A stretch of DNA of 64,000 nt from the NCBI RefSeq assembly GCF_006345815.1, contig NZ_VCIG01000005.1, positions 372,001 through 436,000 on the forward strand. Direction: 5' to 3'. Below the pieces are notes generated by a model, which did not search any database, was not told the DNA's origin, and saw only the letters and a list, made by a program, of their open reading frames with translations. Numbering within the stretch: position 1 is the first letter of the stretch; each line of letters starts with the position of its first letter. The translations under genes and the position numbers were made by a program. Below are positions 9,847 through 18,219 of the stretch, piece after piece. This stretch comes from Ochrobactrum sp. CGA5. Lineage in GTDB: Bacteria > Pseudomonadota > Alphaproteobacteria > Rhizobiales > Rhizobiaceae.

Positions 9847-11058
9847 ATGAATGAAGAGATCCAACCCGCCGATCTTGCCCCGCAAGAACCATGCGGCAGG
9901 CCGGTGGAAGGCCAGATGCACTGGCGCTCGCTTGCTGCAGCGATAGCCACGATCAGCGCGGTTGGCGCAGCAATCGGCTTAGGTATTCCACTCCTAAGCG
10001 TTCTTCTGGAAAGTCGTGGTCATTCCGCGAGTCTTATCGGTGCAAATACGGCGGTCGCAGGCCTGGCATCCATAGTTGCCGCTCCGCTGGCCGCGCCCAT
10101 CGCTGCAAGACTTGGTGTGGTCAAGGCGATATTCCTTATGCTCATTATCGGAAGCGGAGCCTTTCTTGGCTTCCACTTCTTTCAACCGCTGTGGGCTTGG
10201 TTTGCGCTACGCATTGTCCTGCATTTTGCACTGACGGTGCTTTTCGTTCTGTCCGAATACTGGATCAATGCCTCAGCGCCGCCTGAAAGGCGCGGGCTGG
10301 TGCTCGGAATCTATTCCACCTCGCTTTCATTGGGCTTCGCACTCGGACCGTGGCTGTTCTCCAAGATCGGCAGCACTGGGGGACTGCCATTCTATGTCGG
10401 CTTCATCATTATTATGATCGCCCTCATCCCGGTTGCATTCGCATGGCGCGACAGCCCGGACTTCGAGGAAGGCGAACACGTCCCCTTCCTGCCCTTTATC
10501 TTTGCCGTTCCAACCGCGACCATGGCTGTCTTTGTGTTTGGCGCGGTGGAAACTGGTGGCTTCGCCCTCTTTCCAGTCTTCGGAGCACGTATCGGTTATC
10601 CAGAAGCCGACGCAGCGCTTCTGCTTACGATGATAGGTCTCGGCAATGTACTCATGCAGATTCCATTAGGCCTCGTCAGCGATCGCGTTTCGGACCGCCG
10701 CAAACTTCTGCTCTTCTGTGCAGCAACCGGCCTGATCGGTATGATCGCCCTGCCGTATCTCATGCAGCACTGGTATCTCATGGCGACTATTCTGTTTCTC
10801 TGGGGCGGTGTTGTCGCCGGGCTGTATACGATCGGTCTCGCGCATCTCGGCTCTGAACTGACGGGGCGCGAGCTGGCATCCGCCAATGCCGCGTTTGTAT
10901 TCTGTTATGCCATTGGCATGCTTGCAGGACCGCAGGCCGTAGGCGTCGGCATGGACATGCTGGGACCAAAGGGATTCCCGATGACTCTTGGCGTGTTTTT
11001 TGCCGCATATGCACTCTTTGCAGCGGGAAGGCTGCTTTTGAGGAAGAAGCGGGCTTGA
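9847..11058 (+). CDS. major facilitator superfamily transporter
   Basis: A 403-residue membrane protein with about twelve hydrophobic segments, the central cytoplasmic loop near residue 205 (DSPDFEEGEH), and MFS signatures: AARLGVVKA in loop 2-3, SEYWINASAPPERRG near residue 137, and SDRVSDRRK near 278. It resembles the YcaD-like MFS group. The substrate cannot be told from the sequence. The ATG lies 5 bases after the Nudix stop, so the two are probably one transcript. Confidence 0.9.
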   Translation: MNEEIQPADLAPQEPCGRPVEGQMHWRSLAAAIATISAVGAAIGLGIPLLSVLLESRGHSASLIGANTAVAGLASIVAAPLAAPIAARLGVVKAIFLMLIIGSGAFLGFHFFQPLWAWFALRIVLHFALTVLFVLSEYWINASAPPERRGLVLGIYSTSLSLGFALGPWLFSKIGSTGGLPFYVGFIIIMIALIPVAFAWRDSPDFEEGEHVPFLPFIFAVPTATMAVFVFGAVETGGFALFPVFGARIGYPEADAALLLTMIGLGNVLMQIPLGLVSDRVSDRRKLLLFCAATGLIGMIALPYLMQHWYLMATILFLWGGVVAGLYTIGLAHLGSELTGRELASANAAFVFCYAIGMLAGPQAVGVGMDMLGPKGFPMTLGVFFAAYALFAAGRLLLRKKRA

Positions 11059-11141
11059 CTTTTCGCCGCCAATACGTAGTGTCGCGCCAAATTTCCGCTG
11101 CCGGATGAGATTACCGGAATCGCTGGAGGTTTCCATCCATT

Positions 11142-11189
11142 GAGCATGATCCCGAAGATTGGGAACCGGTTTTCGGCAAGATCATGCTC
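11142..11189. repeat. Rhizobiales-type palindromic repeat element
   Basis: A 48-base element bounded by a perfect 10-base inverted repeat, GAGCATGATC at 11142-11151 and GATCATGCTC at 11180-11189. It has the internal text CCCGAAGATTGGGAACCGG and TTTTCGGCA. This fits a short intergenic repeat that I recall as scattered through Rhizobiales genomes. It sits in the 160-base gap before rpmG. Only one copy was found in the window. It could fold as RNA upstream of rpmG, or be a neutral repeat. Confidence 0.75.
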
Positions 11190-11218
11190 CGGCAAAGATA
11201 CAGAGCAGGTAATTCGAT

Positions 11219-11386
11219 ATGGCCAAGGCTACGACGATCAAGATCAAGCTTTTGTCGACCGCTGACACCGGCTTCTTCTACGTAACGAAGAAGAACAGCC
11301 GCACGATGACGGAAAAGATGACAAAGACCAAGTACGACCCGATTGCGCGCAAGCACGTCGAGTTCAAGGAAACGAAGATCAAGTAA
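11219..11386 (+). CDS. rpmG: 50S ribosomal protein L33
   Basis: A 55-residue basic protein too short for many gene callers, reading [20 protein letters not shown] at the start and ending [10 protein letters not shown]. That is the L33 family pattern, with YVTKKNSRT in the middle and [10 protein letters not shown] near the end. It is the cysteine-free form, so it does not bind zinc. A strong terminator follows 36 bases after the stop. It is separated from the MFS gene by 160 bases holding a palindromic repeat and probably its own promoter. Confidence 0.97.
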
Positions 11387-11421
11387 TTTGTTTCCCGTCG
11401 TCATTGACAAGACGATTGAAT

Positions 11422-11452
11422 AAAAAGCCGTCTCCTAGGAGATGGCTTTTTT
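11422..11452. terminator. bidirectional intrinsic terminator between rpmG and pleD
   Basis: A stem of AGCCGTCTCC pairing with GGAGATGGCT (one G-U pair) is flanked by an A-run on the left and a T-run on the right, so it can end both the rpmG transcript and the converging divK-pleD transcript. It lies 36 bases after the rpmG stop and 23 bases from the pleD stop. Confidence 0.9.
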
Positions 11453-11474
11453 ATTTCTAACTTGCGCCCAATCT

Positions 11475-12860
11475 TCAGGCTGCTGACGAGACAATACAAT
11501 TACGGCCACCTTTCTTCGCCTGATAGAGTGCCGCATCCGTCCTGGAGAAAAGCGCGTCGGCACTGTCCCCTAACAGCCTCAGGCTCGCAATCCCAATGCT
11601 GATGGTCATACTGATCTTGTAGTTGCCGTTGGCGACCGCGAATGGCGTATCTGATACCGCAATCCGTATTCGCTCAGCAACAGCCCTCGCAGCTTCTACA
11701 TCGCTGTCTGGAAGCACGACAACAAATTCCTCTCCGCCATAGCGGCACATGAGGTCCATCCCGCGGATATTCTTGCGCAGGCGCGTTGCAAACTCACGAA
11801 GAACATCGTCACCGGCATCATGCCCGTATTGATCATTGATCCGTTTGAAGTGGTCAAAGTCCAGCATTATGACAGACAAGGGCCTCTCGCGCGCCACGGC
11901 GCGGGTCAGCAAGACAGGCATATGCGTATCGAGATAGCGGCGATTGTGCAGCCCCGTGAGACTATCTGTCACCGCCATGGTGATCGTGCGGTTCAGGCTC
12001 TGTCGCAAGAGATCATTATAGCACTTCCGTTTGATCTGGGTTCGCAGGCGCGCAAACAGCTCCAGTTTCTCAAGCGGGCGCATCAAATAATCATTTACAC
12101 CAAGCTCCAGTGCGCGCACCACGAGCGCACCCTCATCTTCCCTCACAACCAGGATGATCGGCACCAGCCTTGTGCGGTCTATGATCCGCAACTGCGAGCA
12201 AAGACGAAGCGGATCATAGTAAGTAAAATTCGCTGAAACGACGATGCTGTCATAATCCGTATCTATTGCCCGGATTAAAGCGGTGTTGGCATCACTGGCG
12301 ACATCGACACGATAGGTCTCACCAAGAATGACACGAAGTCGCGCCGCTGCGAGCTCATCTTCGTCTACAATCAGAATGCGAGCCACTTCGTCCTTGTCTG
12401 CATAATTCCCGCCCATTTTGCTTGCCAGCAGCGTTTCCACCTCTGCATCAGCAACTGTGCCCGTCCGCTGGAAAAGCTCGTCAGAGACCAATTTCAGCCG
12501 CGCCAGGCTTTTCACGCGCGACAGCAACTGAAGATCATTGACCGGTTTCGATAGGAAGTCGTCAGCCCCCGCTTCAAGGCCGCGAATCTTGTCCTCAGCG
12601 CTATCAAGCGACGTCACCATCACGACAGGAATATGCGATGTGCGCGGGTCATCCTTCAAGCGGCGGCATACTTCAAACCCGTCCATCTCCGGCATCAGTA
12701 TGTCGAGCAGCACAACGTCAATCTGTCCGCCAAGACAAAGCTCAATGGCTTCAGGACCACTATAAGCCGTCACAACCTCATAATATTCAGAGAGGAGCCT
12801 TGCCTCGAGGAGCTTTACATTGGAATCCACATCGTCAACGACGAGAATTCGTGCAGTCAT
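11475..12860 (-). CDS. pleD: response regulator diguanylate cyclase PleD
   Basis: A 461-residue protein with two receiver domains and a GGDEF domain. The first receiver keeps the phospho-acceptor Asp53 (VVLLDILMP). The second (about residues 155-275) lacks the Asp (SIVVSANF), as expected of the PleD dimerisation adaptor. The catalytic motif is GGEEF near residue 375, preceded by the inhibitory RxxD site (RGMD). It makes cyclic di-GMP and governs the motile-to-replicative switch in Caulobacter. It follows divK by 23 bases on the same strand, the conserved divK-pleD operon. Confidence 0.96.
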   Translation of the reverse strand: MTARILVVDDVDSNVKLLEARLLSEYYEVVTAYSGPEAIELCLGGQIDVVLLDILMPEMDGFEVCRRLKDDPRTSHIPVVMVTSLDSAEDKIRGLEAGADDFLSKPVNDLQLLSRVKSLARLKLVSDELFQRTGTVADAEVETLLASKMGGNYADKDEVARILIVDEDELAAARLRVILGETYRVDVASDANTALIRAIDTDYDSIVVSANFTYYDPLRLCSQLRIIDRTRLVPIILVVREDEGALVVRALELGVNDYLMRPLEKLELFARLRTQIKRKCYNDLLRQSLNRTITMAVTDSLTGLHNRRYLDTHMPVLLTRAVARERPLSVIMLDFDHFKRINDQYGHDAGDDVLREFATRLRKNIRGMDLMCRYGGEEFVVVLPDSDVEAARAVAERIRIAVSDTPFAVANGNYKISMTISIGIASLRLLGDSADALFSRTDAALYQAKKGGRNCIVSSAA

Positions 12861-12883
12861 GATGCCCCTCGCCCTAGTTTCCG

Positions 12884-13255
12884 CTACGCGTCGCCCAAAT
12901 AGGATTTAATTGTTTCGATAAAGCGAGGCACCGATATCGGCTTGGAGATATAGGCTTCACACCCACCTTGCCGAATGCGTTCCTCGTCCCCCTTCATGGC
13001 AAATGCCGTTACAGCAATAACCGGAATGTGCCGTAACTCGTCGTCATCCTTGAGCCATTTCGTGACTTCCAATCCCGACACTTCAGGAAGCTGTATATCC
13101 ATGAGAATCAAATCAGGCCGATGTTCGCGCGCAAGGTCGAGTGCCTCGAGCCCACTTCTCGTCCGAATAGTCTCATATCCACTCGCTTCGATAAGATCAC
13201 GAAACAACTTCATATTGAGTTCGTTGTCTTCGACGATCATTACGCTTTTCGGCAT
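12884..13255 (-). CDS. divK: single-domain response regulator DivK
   Basis: A 123-residue lone receiver domain with the acidic pocket (VEDNE), phospho-acceptor Asp53 ([13 protein letters not shown]), the Thr/Ala switch (VIAVTAFAM) and Lys105 (YISKPI). DivK relays phosphate from DivJ/PleC-type kinases to the cell-cycle network. The ATG has an AAGGAA ribosome site. It is first in a two-gene operon with pleD. Confidence 0.96.
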   Translation of the reverse strand: MPKSVMIVEDNELNMKLFRDLIEASGYETIRTRSGLEALDLAREHRPDLILMDIQLPEVSGLEVTKWLKDDDELRHIPVIAVTAFAMKGDEERIRQGGCEAYISKPISVPRFIETIKSYLGDA

Positions 13256-13448
13256 CGAAAATTCCTTGGTCTTATTCCCTGCAACAACCCGACATATACT
13301 CGACTCTTTATCCGCCAGAAAAACCCCACTTCTTAAACTTCGGCTAGTTTAACCTCATTTCATTGATGAAAGGCAAATAATTGCGTTGTTCCTCAGTTAA
13401 GCGACCGTTACACATTCAGCAAAGCAACAGAAGAAGCGGAGAAACCAT

Positions 13449-13736
13449 ATGAAAGCGCTGATGAGCCAAGCGGATGCGGAAGCTATCGCTATCGATGCGT
13501 TGGCATGGCTGGCGCAAGACAAGGACCTCCTGCCCCGCTTCCTCGCTTTGACGGGCATCGAAGCCGGGGCGATCCGACAAGCAGCACGTGAGCCGGGCTT
13601 CCTTGCCGGTGTATTACAGTTTTTCCTGGGCCATGAACCGACATTGCTGCGCTACTGCGAGGAAGCTGGTCGTGATCCAGCAACAATTGACAAAGCCCTG
13701 TCATGTTTGCCTGGCGGGCTGAACCAGCACCTCTAG
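13449..13736 (+). CDS. DUF3572 protein
   Basis: A 95-residue helical protein (DALAWLAQDKDLLPRFLALTGI, VLQFFLGHEPTLLRYCEEAG) that fits the DUF3572 family of alphaproteobacteria. The ribosome site is AGAAGCGGAGAAA before the ATG. No catalytic motif is seen and the function is unknown. It is divergent from divK across a 193-base gap and converges on the Rnk-type gene. Confidence 0.85.
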   Translation: MKALMSQADAEAIAIDALAWLAQDKDLLPRFLALTGIEAGAIRQAAREPGFLAGVLQFFLGHEPTLLRYCEEAGRDPATIDKALSCLPGGLNQHL

Positions 13737-13754
13737 CGAAGACCTCAATGGGCC

Positions 13755-13779
13755 ATTTAAAAGCCCGGCAGAGCCGGGC
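13755..13779 (-). terminator. intrinsic terminator of the Rnk-type gene
   Basis: A perfect 7-base stem GCCCGGC/GCCGGGC with a 3-base loop (13763-13779) is followed on the minus strand by TTTTAAATGG. It lies 10 bases past the stop of the minus-strand gene at 13790. On the plus strand no T-run follows, so it is mainly a minus-strand terminator. Confidence 0.75.
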
Positions 13780-13789
13780 GTTAGAGTCG

Positions 13790-14218
13790 TCATTCAACCG
13801 CAGGATTTGCAGCAGGAACCTCGGCTTCGTGCGAAACCGACAACACGTTCAACTCGTGCTGCTTGCCGTCGCGTGCTGTCCAGGAAATCGACTGGCCGGG
13901 TGCGAGCCCGATCAGCGCAGTGCCGATCGGCGTCAGAATTGAAATCTTGCCCTGCGCGATATCTGCTTCGCCCGGATATACCAGCGTCACCCGGCGCTCC
14001 TGACCGTCATTAGAGCGAAACTCCACGGTAGAGCCCATGTGGATTACGTTCTGAGGCAAGCGTTTTGCAGGAACGACTTTCGCGCGGTCGAGTTCAATCA
14101 TCAACTCCTCGGCGATCTCCTCGAGACGTTCCGAAACGTTGCTGGCCAGGCCCATCAGACGCTCATAGTCTATTTCGCTGACAACGATATTGGGCTTCTT
14201 GCGATTCTTTCCGCTCAT
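13790..14218 (-). CDS. rnk: GreA/GreB-type protein, Rnk-like regulator
   Basis: A 142-residue protein: a short N-terminal helical region (DYERLMGLASNVSERLEEIAEEL) and a GreA/GreB C-terminal domain (VEFRSNDGQERRVTLVYPGEADIAQGKIS, then TPIGTALIGLAPGQSI). It lacks the full coiled coil of GreA, which is the pattern of Rnk, a protein that binds RNA polymerase and was first described as a regulator of nucleoside diphosphate kinase. The symbol is by family resemblance. A terminator follows at once. Confidence 0.8.
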   Translation of the reverse strand: MSGKNRKKPNIVVSEIDYERLMGLASNVSERLEEIAEELMIELDRAKVVPAKRLPQNVIHMGSTVEFRSNDGQERRVTLVYPGEADIAQGKISILTPIGTALIGLAPGQSISWTARDGKQHELNVLSVSHEAEVPAANPAVE

Positions 14219-14536
14219 GGCGAGTGCTCACTGCTGTTGAAACATAATTAGTCTCCGTGCGTTCTGCACGAAGCTGTTCACATTGATTTTTGGTGAAAGC
14301 GCTTACTTATTTGAAATCCGCTTTCAGACAAGCGGCATACCGTCCCCCGGAGTTCCCCTGCGCTAGGCAGAACTCGAGGGTAGCAATCCCGTGATCGGAT
14401 AAACCCGATGAAATATGGATGCAAAGCGGTTGTTCATATTACTAAACTTGGTGATATTCTAGGCAATGTCAAGGGCAAGACCTAACAGGGTCATATATCC
14501 CCATGGCGCTTCGACCTTTCGATGCTATAAATGGAT
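14219..14536. other. intergenic region upstream of dinB and the Rnk-type gene
   Basis: About 320 bases with no convincing gene. It must hold the promoter of the minus-strand Rnk-type gene at its left end. At its right end lies a TATAAAT at 14526-14532 that could be the dinB -10 box, just before the SOS box. A short open frame from 14466 is not supported by a ribosome site or by any familiar protein. Confidence 0.5.
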
Positions 14537-14551
14537 GTTCCTTTTATGTTC
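14537..14551 (+). promoter_or_regulatory. LexA (SOS) box of dinB
   Basis: The text GTTC-CTTTTAT-GTTC matches the alphaproteobacterial LexA operator GTTC-N7-GTTC exactly. It lies just downstream of a TATAAAT at 14526-14532, so it would cover the transcription start of dinB. This argues against translation starting at 14531, upstream of the box. Confidence 0.85.
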
Positions 14552-14569
14552 ATCAATTGGTTCGTCCCT

Positions 14570-15907
14570 ATGGCTGCCACGACTGCCCCCAACACCCCGG
14601 AAAAAGGTGTCTGCCGCGATTGCCTTGCGCCGCAGAGGTCGGAAACAAGCAGGCGCTGCCATGCATGTGGAAGCCCTCGCCTTCTCCGCCATAAGGAGCT
14701 TTATAAGCTCTCACTGGCGCATATTGATTGTGATGCATTTTACGCCTCAGTCGAAAAGCGGGATAATCCAGAGCTACGCGACAAACCACTCATCATCGGT
14801 GGCGGAAAGCGCGGCGTGGTTTCGACAGCCTGCTACCTTGCCCGAATTCATGGCGTACGCTCTGCCATGCCTATGTTCAAGGCACTGGAAGCATGTCCCG
14901 ATGCCGTTGTCGTCAAACCTAACATGGAAAAATATGTTGGCGTTGGGCGTGAGGTGCGGCAGATGATGCGTGACCTGACCCCACAAGTAGAGCCTCTTTC
15001 CATTGACGAAGCTTTTCTGGACTTGAGCGGCACAGAGCGCCTGCATAAGGCGCCACCCGCAATCGTTCTCGCAAGCTTCGCCAAACGCGTAGAGGATGAA
15101 ATAGGCATCTCTGCGTCGATCGGACTGTCCTATTGCAAATTCCTAGCCAAGGTTGCGTCCGATATCGAAAAGCCACGCGGTTTTTCCGTTATTGGGGAGG
15201 CAGAAGCCTTGAGTTTTCTGCGGGACCGATCCGTCCGCACGATCTGGGGGGTAGGCAAGGCTTTTGCGGCCAAACTGGAAAGCGACGGCATCAGATCGAT
15301 TGGCCAACTTCAAACGATGGAGGAAGGGGAACTCATGAAGGCCTACGGCACCATGGGTCAGCGCCTTTATCGTCTCTCCCGAGGGCAAGACAGCAGGAAG
15401 GTCGAGCCAGATCACGACATGAAAAGTGTATCAGCGGAAACAACCTTCAATAACGACCTGTCGGACGCTGACGATCTCGTGCCTGTCCTTCGCGCACTCG
15501 CCGAGAAGGTCTCGCGACGGCTCAAATCGGGCGAGATAGCCGGACGCACCATCGTTTTGAAACTGAAGACCCACGATTTCAAGTTACGCACTCGTAATCG
15601 TCAGCTTTCCAATCCGACCCAGCTTGCAGACAGAATCTTCCGCCACGGATTACAGCTTCTCGAAAAAGAACTGGACGGAACGCGATTTCGCTTGCTGGGA
15701 ATCGGGGTTAGCGAACTGTCCTCGAGTGATCGTGCTGATCCGCCAGATCTCGTAGACACCCATGCCACCAAACGCGCAGTAGCCGAGAATGCTGTCGACA
15801 AACTGCGAAACAAATTTGGGTTAAGTGCTGTCGAAACCGGTTACACTTTCACCAAAGGCAATCTCGCACGCCCGCAAATGCCACCAGATCAAGATGACCA
15901 GTACTGA
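14570..15907 (+). CDS. dinB: DNA polymerase IV (Y family) with N-terminal cysteine knuckle
   Basis: A translesion DNA polymerase. The Y-family palm residues are present: [12 protein letters not shown] (metal Asp) and [10 protein letters not shown] (catalytic Asp-Glu), with [11 protein letters not shown] and the helix-hairpin-helix [12 protein letters not shown] following. A little-finger domain occupies the last 130 residues. The open frame reaches back to 14531, but the LexA box at 14537-14551 makes the ATG at 14570 (MAATTAPN) a better start, giving 445 residues. Between that start and the polymerase core are two CxxC pairs (CRDC, CHAC), probably a zinc ribbon. Control by LexA is expected. 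Confidence 0.93.
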   Translation: MAATTAPNTPEKGVCRDCLAPQRSETSRRCHACGSPRLLRHKELYKLSLAHIDCDAFYASVEKRDNPELRDKPLIIGGGKRGVVSTACYLARIHGVRSAMPMFKALEACPDAVVVKPNMEKYVGVGREVRQMMRDLTPQVEPLSIDEAFLDLSGTERLHKAPPAIVLASFAKRVEDEIGISASIGLSYCKFLAKVASDIEKPRGFSVIGEAEALSFLRDRSVRTIWGVGKAFAAKLESDGIRSIGQLQTMEEGELMKAYGTMGQRLYRLSRGQDSRKVEPDHDMKSVSAETTFNNDLSDADDLVPVLRALAEKVSRRLKSGEIAGRTIVLKLKTHDFKLRTRNRQLSNPTQLADRIFRHGLQLLEKELDGTRFRLLGIGVSELSSSDRADPPDLVDTHATKRAVAENAVDKLRNKFGLSAVETGYTFTKGNLARPQMPPDQDDQY

Positions 15908-15931
15908 ATTTACAAAGCGCGAAGAAACCTT

Positions 15932-15948
15932 TGTAGAAATTTTCTACA
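15932..15948 (+). terminator. possible dinB terminator hairpin
   Basis: TGTAGAAA and TTTCTACA form an 8-base inverted repeat around one base, followed by TTTGCTTCT, 24 bases after the dinB stop. The stem is AT-rich and the loop would have to open, so this is a weak terminator at best. It could instead be a palindromic binding site. Confidence 0.35.
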
Positions 15949-15963
15949 TTTGCTTCTAACCGC

Positions 15964-15992
15964 TTGACGAGACCCGTATGTATGAATATTGG
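15964..15992 (+). promoter_or_regulatory. probable promoter of tRNA-Cys
   Basis: A -35 TTGACG (15964-15969) and a -10 TATTGG (15987-15992) are separated by 17 bases. The predicted start is about 40 bases before the tRNA 5' end. The -35 is good and the -10 weak. Confidence 0.5.
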
Positions 15993-16038
15993 AACGGCCA
16001 AGGGTTGCCAAAATTGATTTGGCATCTGCCCTACGGAA

Positions 16039-16112
16039 GGCCTCGTGGCGGAGTGGTTACGCAGAGGACTGCAAATCCTTGCACCCCGGTTCGATTCCGG
16101 GCGAGGCCTCCA
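16039..16112 (+). tRNA. tRNA-Cys (GCA)
   Basis: A complete cloverleaf: acceptor stem GGCCTCG pairs with CGAGGCC, anticodon loop CTGCAAA (anticodon GCA), T arm CCCCGGTTCGATTCCGGGC, a U discriminator as expected for cysteine, and an encoded CCA. The D arm carries GGAGTGGTTA. It is a single-copy element here with its own probable promoter. Confidence 0.97.
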
Positions 16113-16447
16113 CTAGAAAATAAATAGCATCCTGAATTAAAGTACGTTGTTTTTAAGGTGCGCAATCAGTGCCCCCGGCGTTCGGCGATACCTATTGGGG
16201 GAGTGTCAATCCGCTTCCGCTTTCACCCTCCCTTTGTCTAGGATCGCGAGGAAACTCTCACAAAAGGGGGAGTGCGTTGCACGAAGAAACTTGGGCCGGA
16301 GAAAATCTGTCTCATGGAGACACACGAAATGCCGTTTCACATACAACTCATGTGCAATCGCATGAGAATCTAAGATACTAGCAAAAATGAAGATGAATTC
16401 ATCGCGAAACTAATTTCGCCAAAAGACAACTACTTACAAGAAGTAGC
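16113..16447. other. intergenic region between two converging tRNAs
   Basis: About 335 bases. Two overlapping short open frames (starting 16147 and 16169, about 70 codons each) have no ribosome site and no recognisable protein. I see no RNA gene here. The end of the tRNA-Cys transcript must be in the left part. Confidence 0.5.
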
Positions 16448-16522
16448 TGGCTCCCCGGGCCGGATTCGAACCAGCGACCAACCGGTTAACAGCCGGTTGC
16501 TCTACCGCTGAGCTACCGGGGA
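16448..16522 (-). tRNA. tRNA-Asn (GTT)
   Basis: Read on the minus strand, the acceptor stem TCCCCGG pairs with CCGGGGA, the anticodon arm is ACCGGCTGTTAACCGGT (anticodon GTT), the T arm contains GGTTCGAATCC, the discriminator is G and CCA is encoded. The D arm is AGCTCAGCGGTAGAGC. All are standard. Confidence 0.97.
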
Positions 16523-16550
16523 ACAGGTGCTCGTTGCGTCAGCGAGGTGG

Positions 16551-16579
16551 CGTATAGCAAAAGGATTTCACGTTTGCAA
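16551..16579 (-). promoter_or_regulatory. probable promoter of tRNA-Asn
   Basis: On the minus strand, TTGCAA (16579-16574) and TATACG (16556-16551) are 17 bases apart, placed about 30 bases before the tRNA 5' end. Confidence 0.6.
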
Positions 16580-16689
16580 AGGGCTAAATCCATTTTTTTT
16601 CATCTTTTTGCATTATGCCTTCGAAACCCTATATTCTCTGGGACGTTTTACTCCTGTCAATTATAACTTATCAGCCTAAGAGATACCCT

Positions 16690-16971
16690 GTGAGCGACGA
16701 ATACGCCGAAATGCCCGCAAAAAAAGCCATTGTGATTCTTGGCCGGCGGATCCCGATCCCTCAATCGGTCGCGATGCGGCGTGTACTTGGAGGAACACTC
16801 GTTGTCGGCGGCTCATTGGGCTTCCTTCCGATTCTCGGCTTCTGGATGCTCCCACTCGGCCTGATCGTCCTTTCCCACGATTCTCATCGTGTCCGTCGCT
16901 GGCGCCGCAAAAGCGAAATACACATCTGGCGCAGATGGGTGAGGCGGAAACCCTCCGCCCCATCGAACTGA
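16690..16971 (+). CDS. small membrane protein of unknown function
   Basis: A 93-residue protein from a GTG with TAAGAGA upstream. The open frame reaches back to an ATG at 16615, but no ribosome site is seen there, and the first 25 residues of that version look unlike coding sequence. The core has one re-entrant or paired hydrophobic stretch (VLGGTLVVGGSLGFLPILGF, then WMLPLGLIVLS) followed by a very basic Arg/Trp-rich tail. The shape recalls short PGPGW-type membrane proteins. No function can be given. Confidence 0.65.
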   Translation: MSDEYAEMPAKKAIVILGRRIPIPQSVAMRRVLGGTLVVGGSLGFLPILGFWMLPLGLIVLSHDSHRVRRWRRKSEIHIWRRWVRRKPSAPSN

Positions 16972-17074
16972 TCAATTTCCGGCCGGATGCCCATCTCAAA
17001 TCAACTCCAACAAAAGCCGTTGCGTCGAAGCAGACCGAACGCCAAGAAATTGTTACTTTGAAAGCACGATAACT

Positions 17075-17947
17075 CTATTTACGGAGTTCTCCCGGGGTTA
17101 GATTTCTATGCTTTCGCAATGCTGTCGTTAGATGGCTCTGACTGGAAAAATTCAAACTACGCGCAATCTCGCTTATTGGCTTGGATGTTTTTCTGAGAAG
17201 CCGTTCGGCCTCATCAAGCCTTAGTTCCATCAGATACTGATGCGGCGTTTGCCCGAAGCTATTTCGAAAACATGTCGAAAAGTGCCCTGCTGAGATCCCC
17301 ACCAGCGCGGCCATATCTGGAACGGAAAGCGCTTTATGGAAGTTGCGCTCGAGATAATCTTCTATCTGTTGGCAGGCTGATTTGCTGAGCCCGGCTTTAT
17401 TGTGGTTGGCAATGTGATCGCTCAAAGCACCGCGCGCCAGTGTGCGGGTCAGAACCAAACTGAGAGCGGCTAGGTAAGGTCTGTCCAGCCCGCCACGCAG
17501 GCAGATTTCATCCCATATGAGATGTGATAGTGAAATACACTCTTTGCATGAAAATCTAGCGACGTTTCCAGTGTCATTGATTTCACAGAAGCGGGGATTC
17601 AGACAAAACGATTCCAGAAGAAGCTGCTCCTCGGGCTGTATAATTATGATTTCAATCGATTCCGGCCAATCGATTGATAAGTCCACGGAAGCGGGAATAA
17701 TGAAAACAGTTCCAGCCGGACAACTGGATTGCTCGGACATGTGTACGGAAGAATACCATCTTAAGTTGCGAATCTGCTCACGCAGAACAAGGATAGTCGT
17801 GTCTGCTCCGTAATAAATAGCTTGCCCAACTTGTGTAACGGCACACGTCAATGTGCTGTTGCTTGAAATCGCTCGCACTTGCCGGGCAGTCCTTCCATCG
17901 GTCGCTGCGCTTGAAATAATCGAATTTGAATCAACCACTAAGCCCAC
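17075..17947 (-). CDS. AraC-family transcriptional regulator
   Basis: A 290-residue regulator with the AraC DNA-binding domain at about residues 190-290: two helix-turn-helix units (SVPDMAALVGISAGHFSTCFRNSFGQTPHQY and PISEIARSLNFSSQSHLTTALRKHRNLTPGELR, the second being the conserved signature). The N-terminal 180 residues match no effector domain I know; they read like a cupin-type sensing domain. The first codon is GTG. It is divergent from the metal-transport operon across a 272-base gap, but control of that operon is not shown by the sequence. Confidence 0.9.
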   Translation of the reverse strand: MGLVVDSNSIISSAATDGRTARQVRAISSNSTLTCAVTQVGQAIYYGADTTILVLREQIRNLRWYSSVHMSEQSSCPAGTVFIIPASVDLSIDWPESIEIIIIQPEEQLLLESFCLNPRFCEINDTGNVARFSCKECISLSHLIWDEICLRGGLDRPYLAALSLVLTRTLARGALSDHIANHNKAGLSKSACQQIEDYLERNFHKALSVPDMAALVGISAGHFSTCFRNSFGQTPHQYLMELRLDEAERLLRKTSKPISEIARSLNFSSQSHLTTALRKHRNLTPGELRK

Positions 17948-18137
17948 CTTCGCCTTTATTGTTCACTACGGCAATTGAGATTAAGAACACGTAATTCACC
18001 GATGGAACGCACCCACCCGCCCTGTTGTGCACCCATAGCGATTGCACGCTTTCAAGAACTTGGATCTCCATCTGAATGCAATCTATACGTGTATAATAAC
18101 TTTGCAATCGGAATCTCGTGAACGCTGACGACTTTAA

Positions 18138-18170
18138 TGCAAATGACTTGCAATAGCGCTTGCGTATAAT
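18138..18170 (+). promoter_or_regulatory. promoter and palindromic operator of the Mn/Fe ABC operon
   Basis: A perfect -10 TATAAT lies at 18165-18170. The palindrome TGCAA-ATGAC-TTGCA at 18138-18152 covers the -35 region. Such a site is what a metal repressor of the Fur/Mur type would use in Rhizobiales, but the match to a known Mur box is from memory. The promoter position rules out translation from 18160. Confidence 0.6.
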
Positions 18171-18219
18171 TTACCGATGGGTTATGCAATTGCAACTGAT
18201 TGGCAACAAGGATTTAAAC

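Noticed and set aside
13333-13352. possible CtrA site upstream of divK
   Set aside because: Two TTAA half-sites are present but 12 bases apart, not the 7 needed for TTAA-N7-TTAA.
16147-16381. short plus-strand frames (72 and 70 codons) between the two tRNA genes
   Set aside because: No ribosome site, no family resemblance, and the two overlap in different frames.
18160-18219. upstream start of the SitA-like gene
   Set aside because: The start lies before the predicted transcript start from the TATAAT at 18165-18170, and the residues before the ATG at 18220 do not form a signal peptide.
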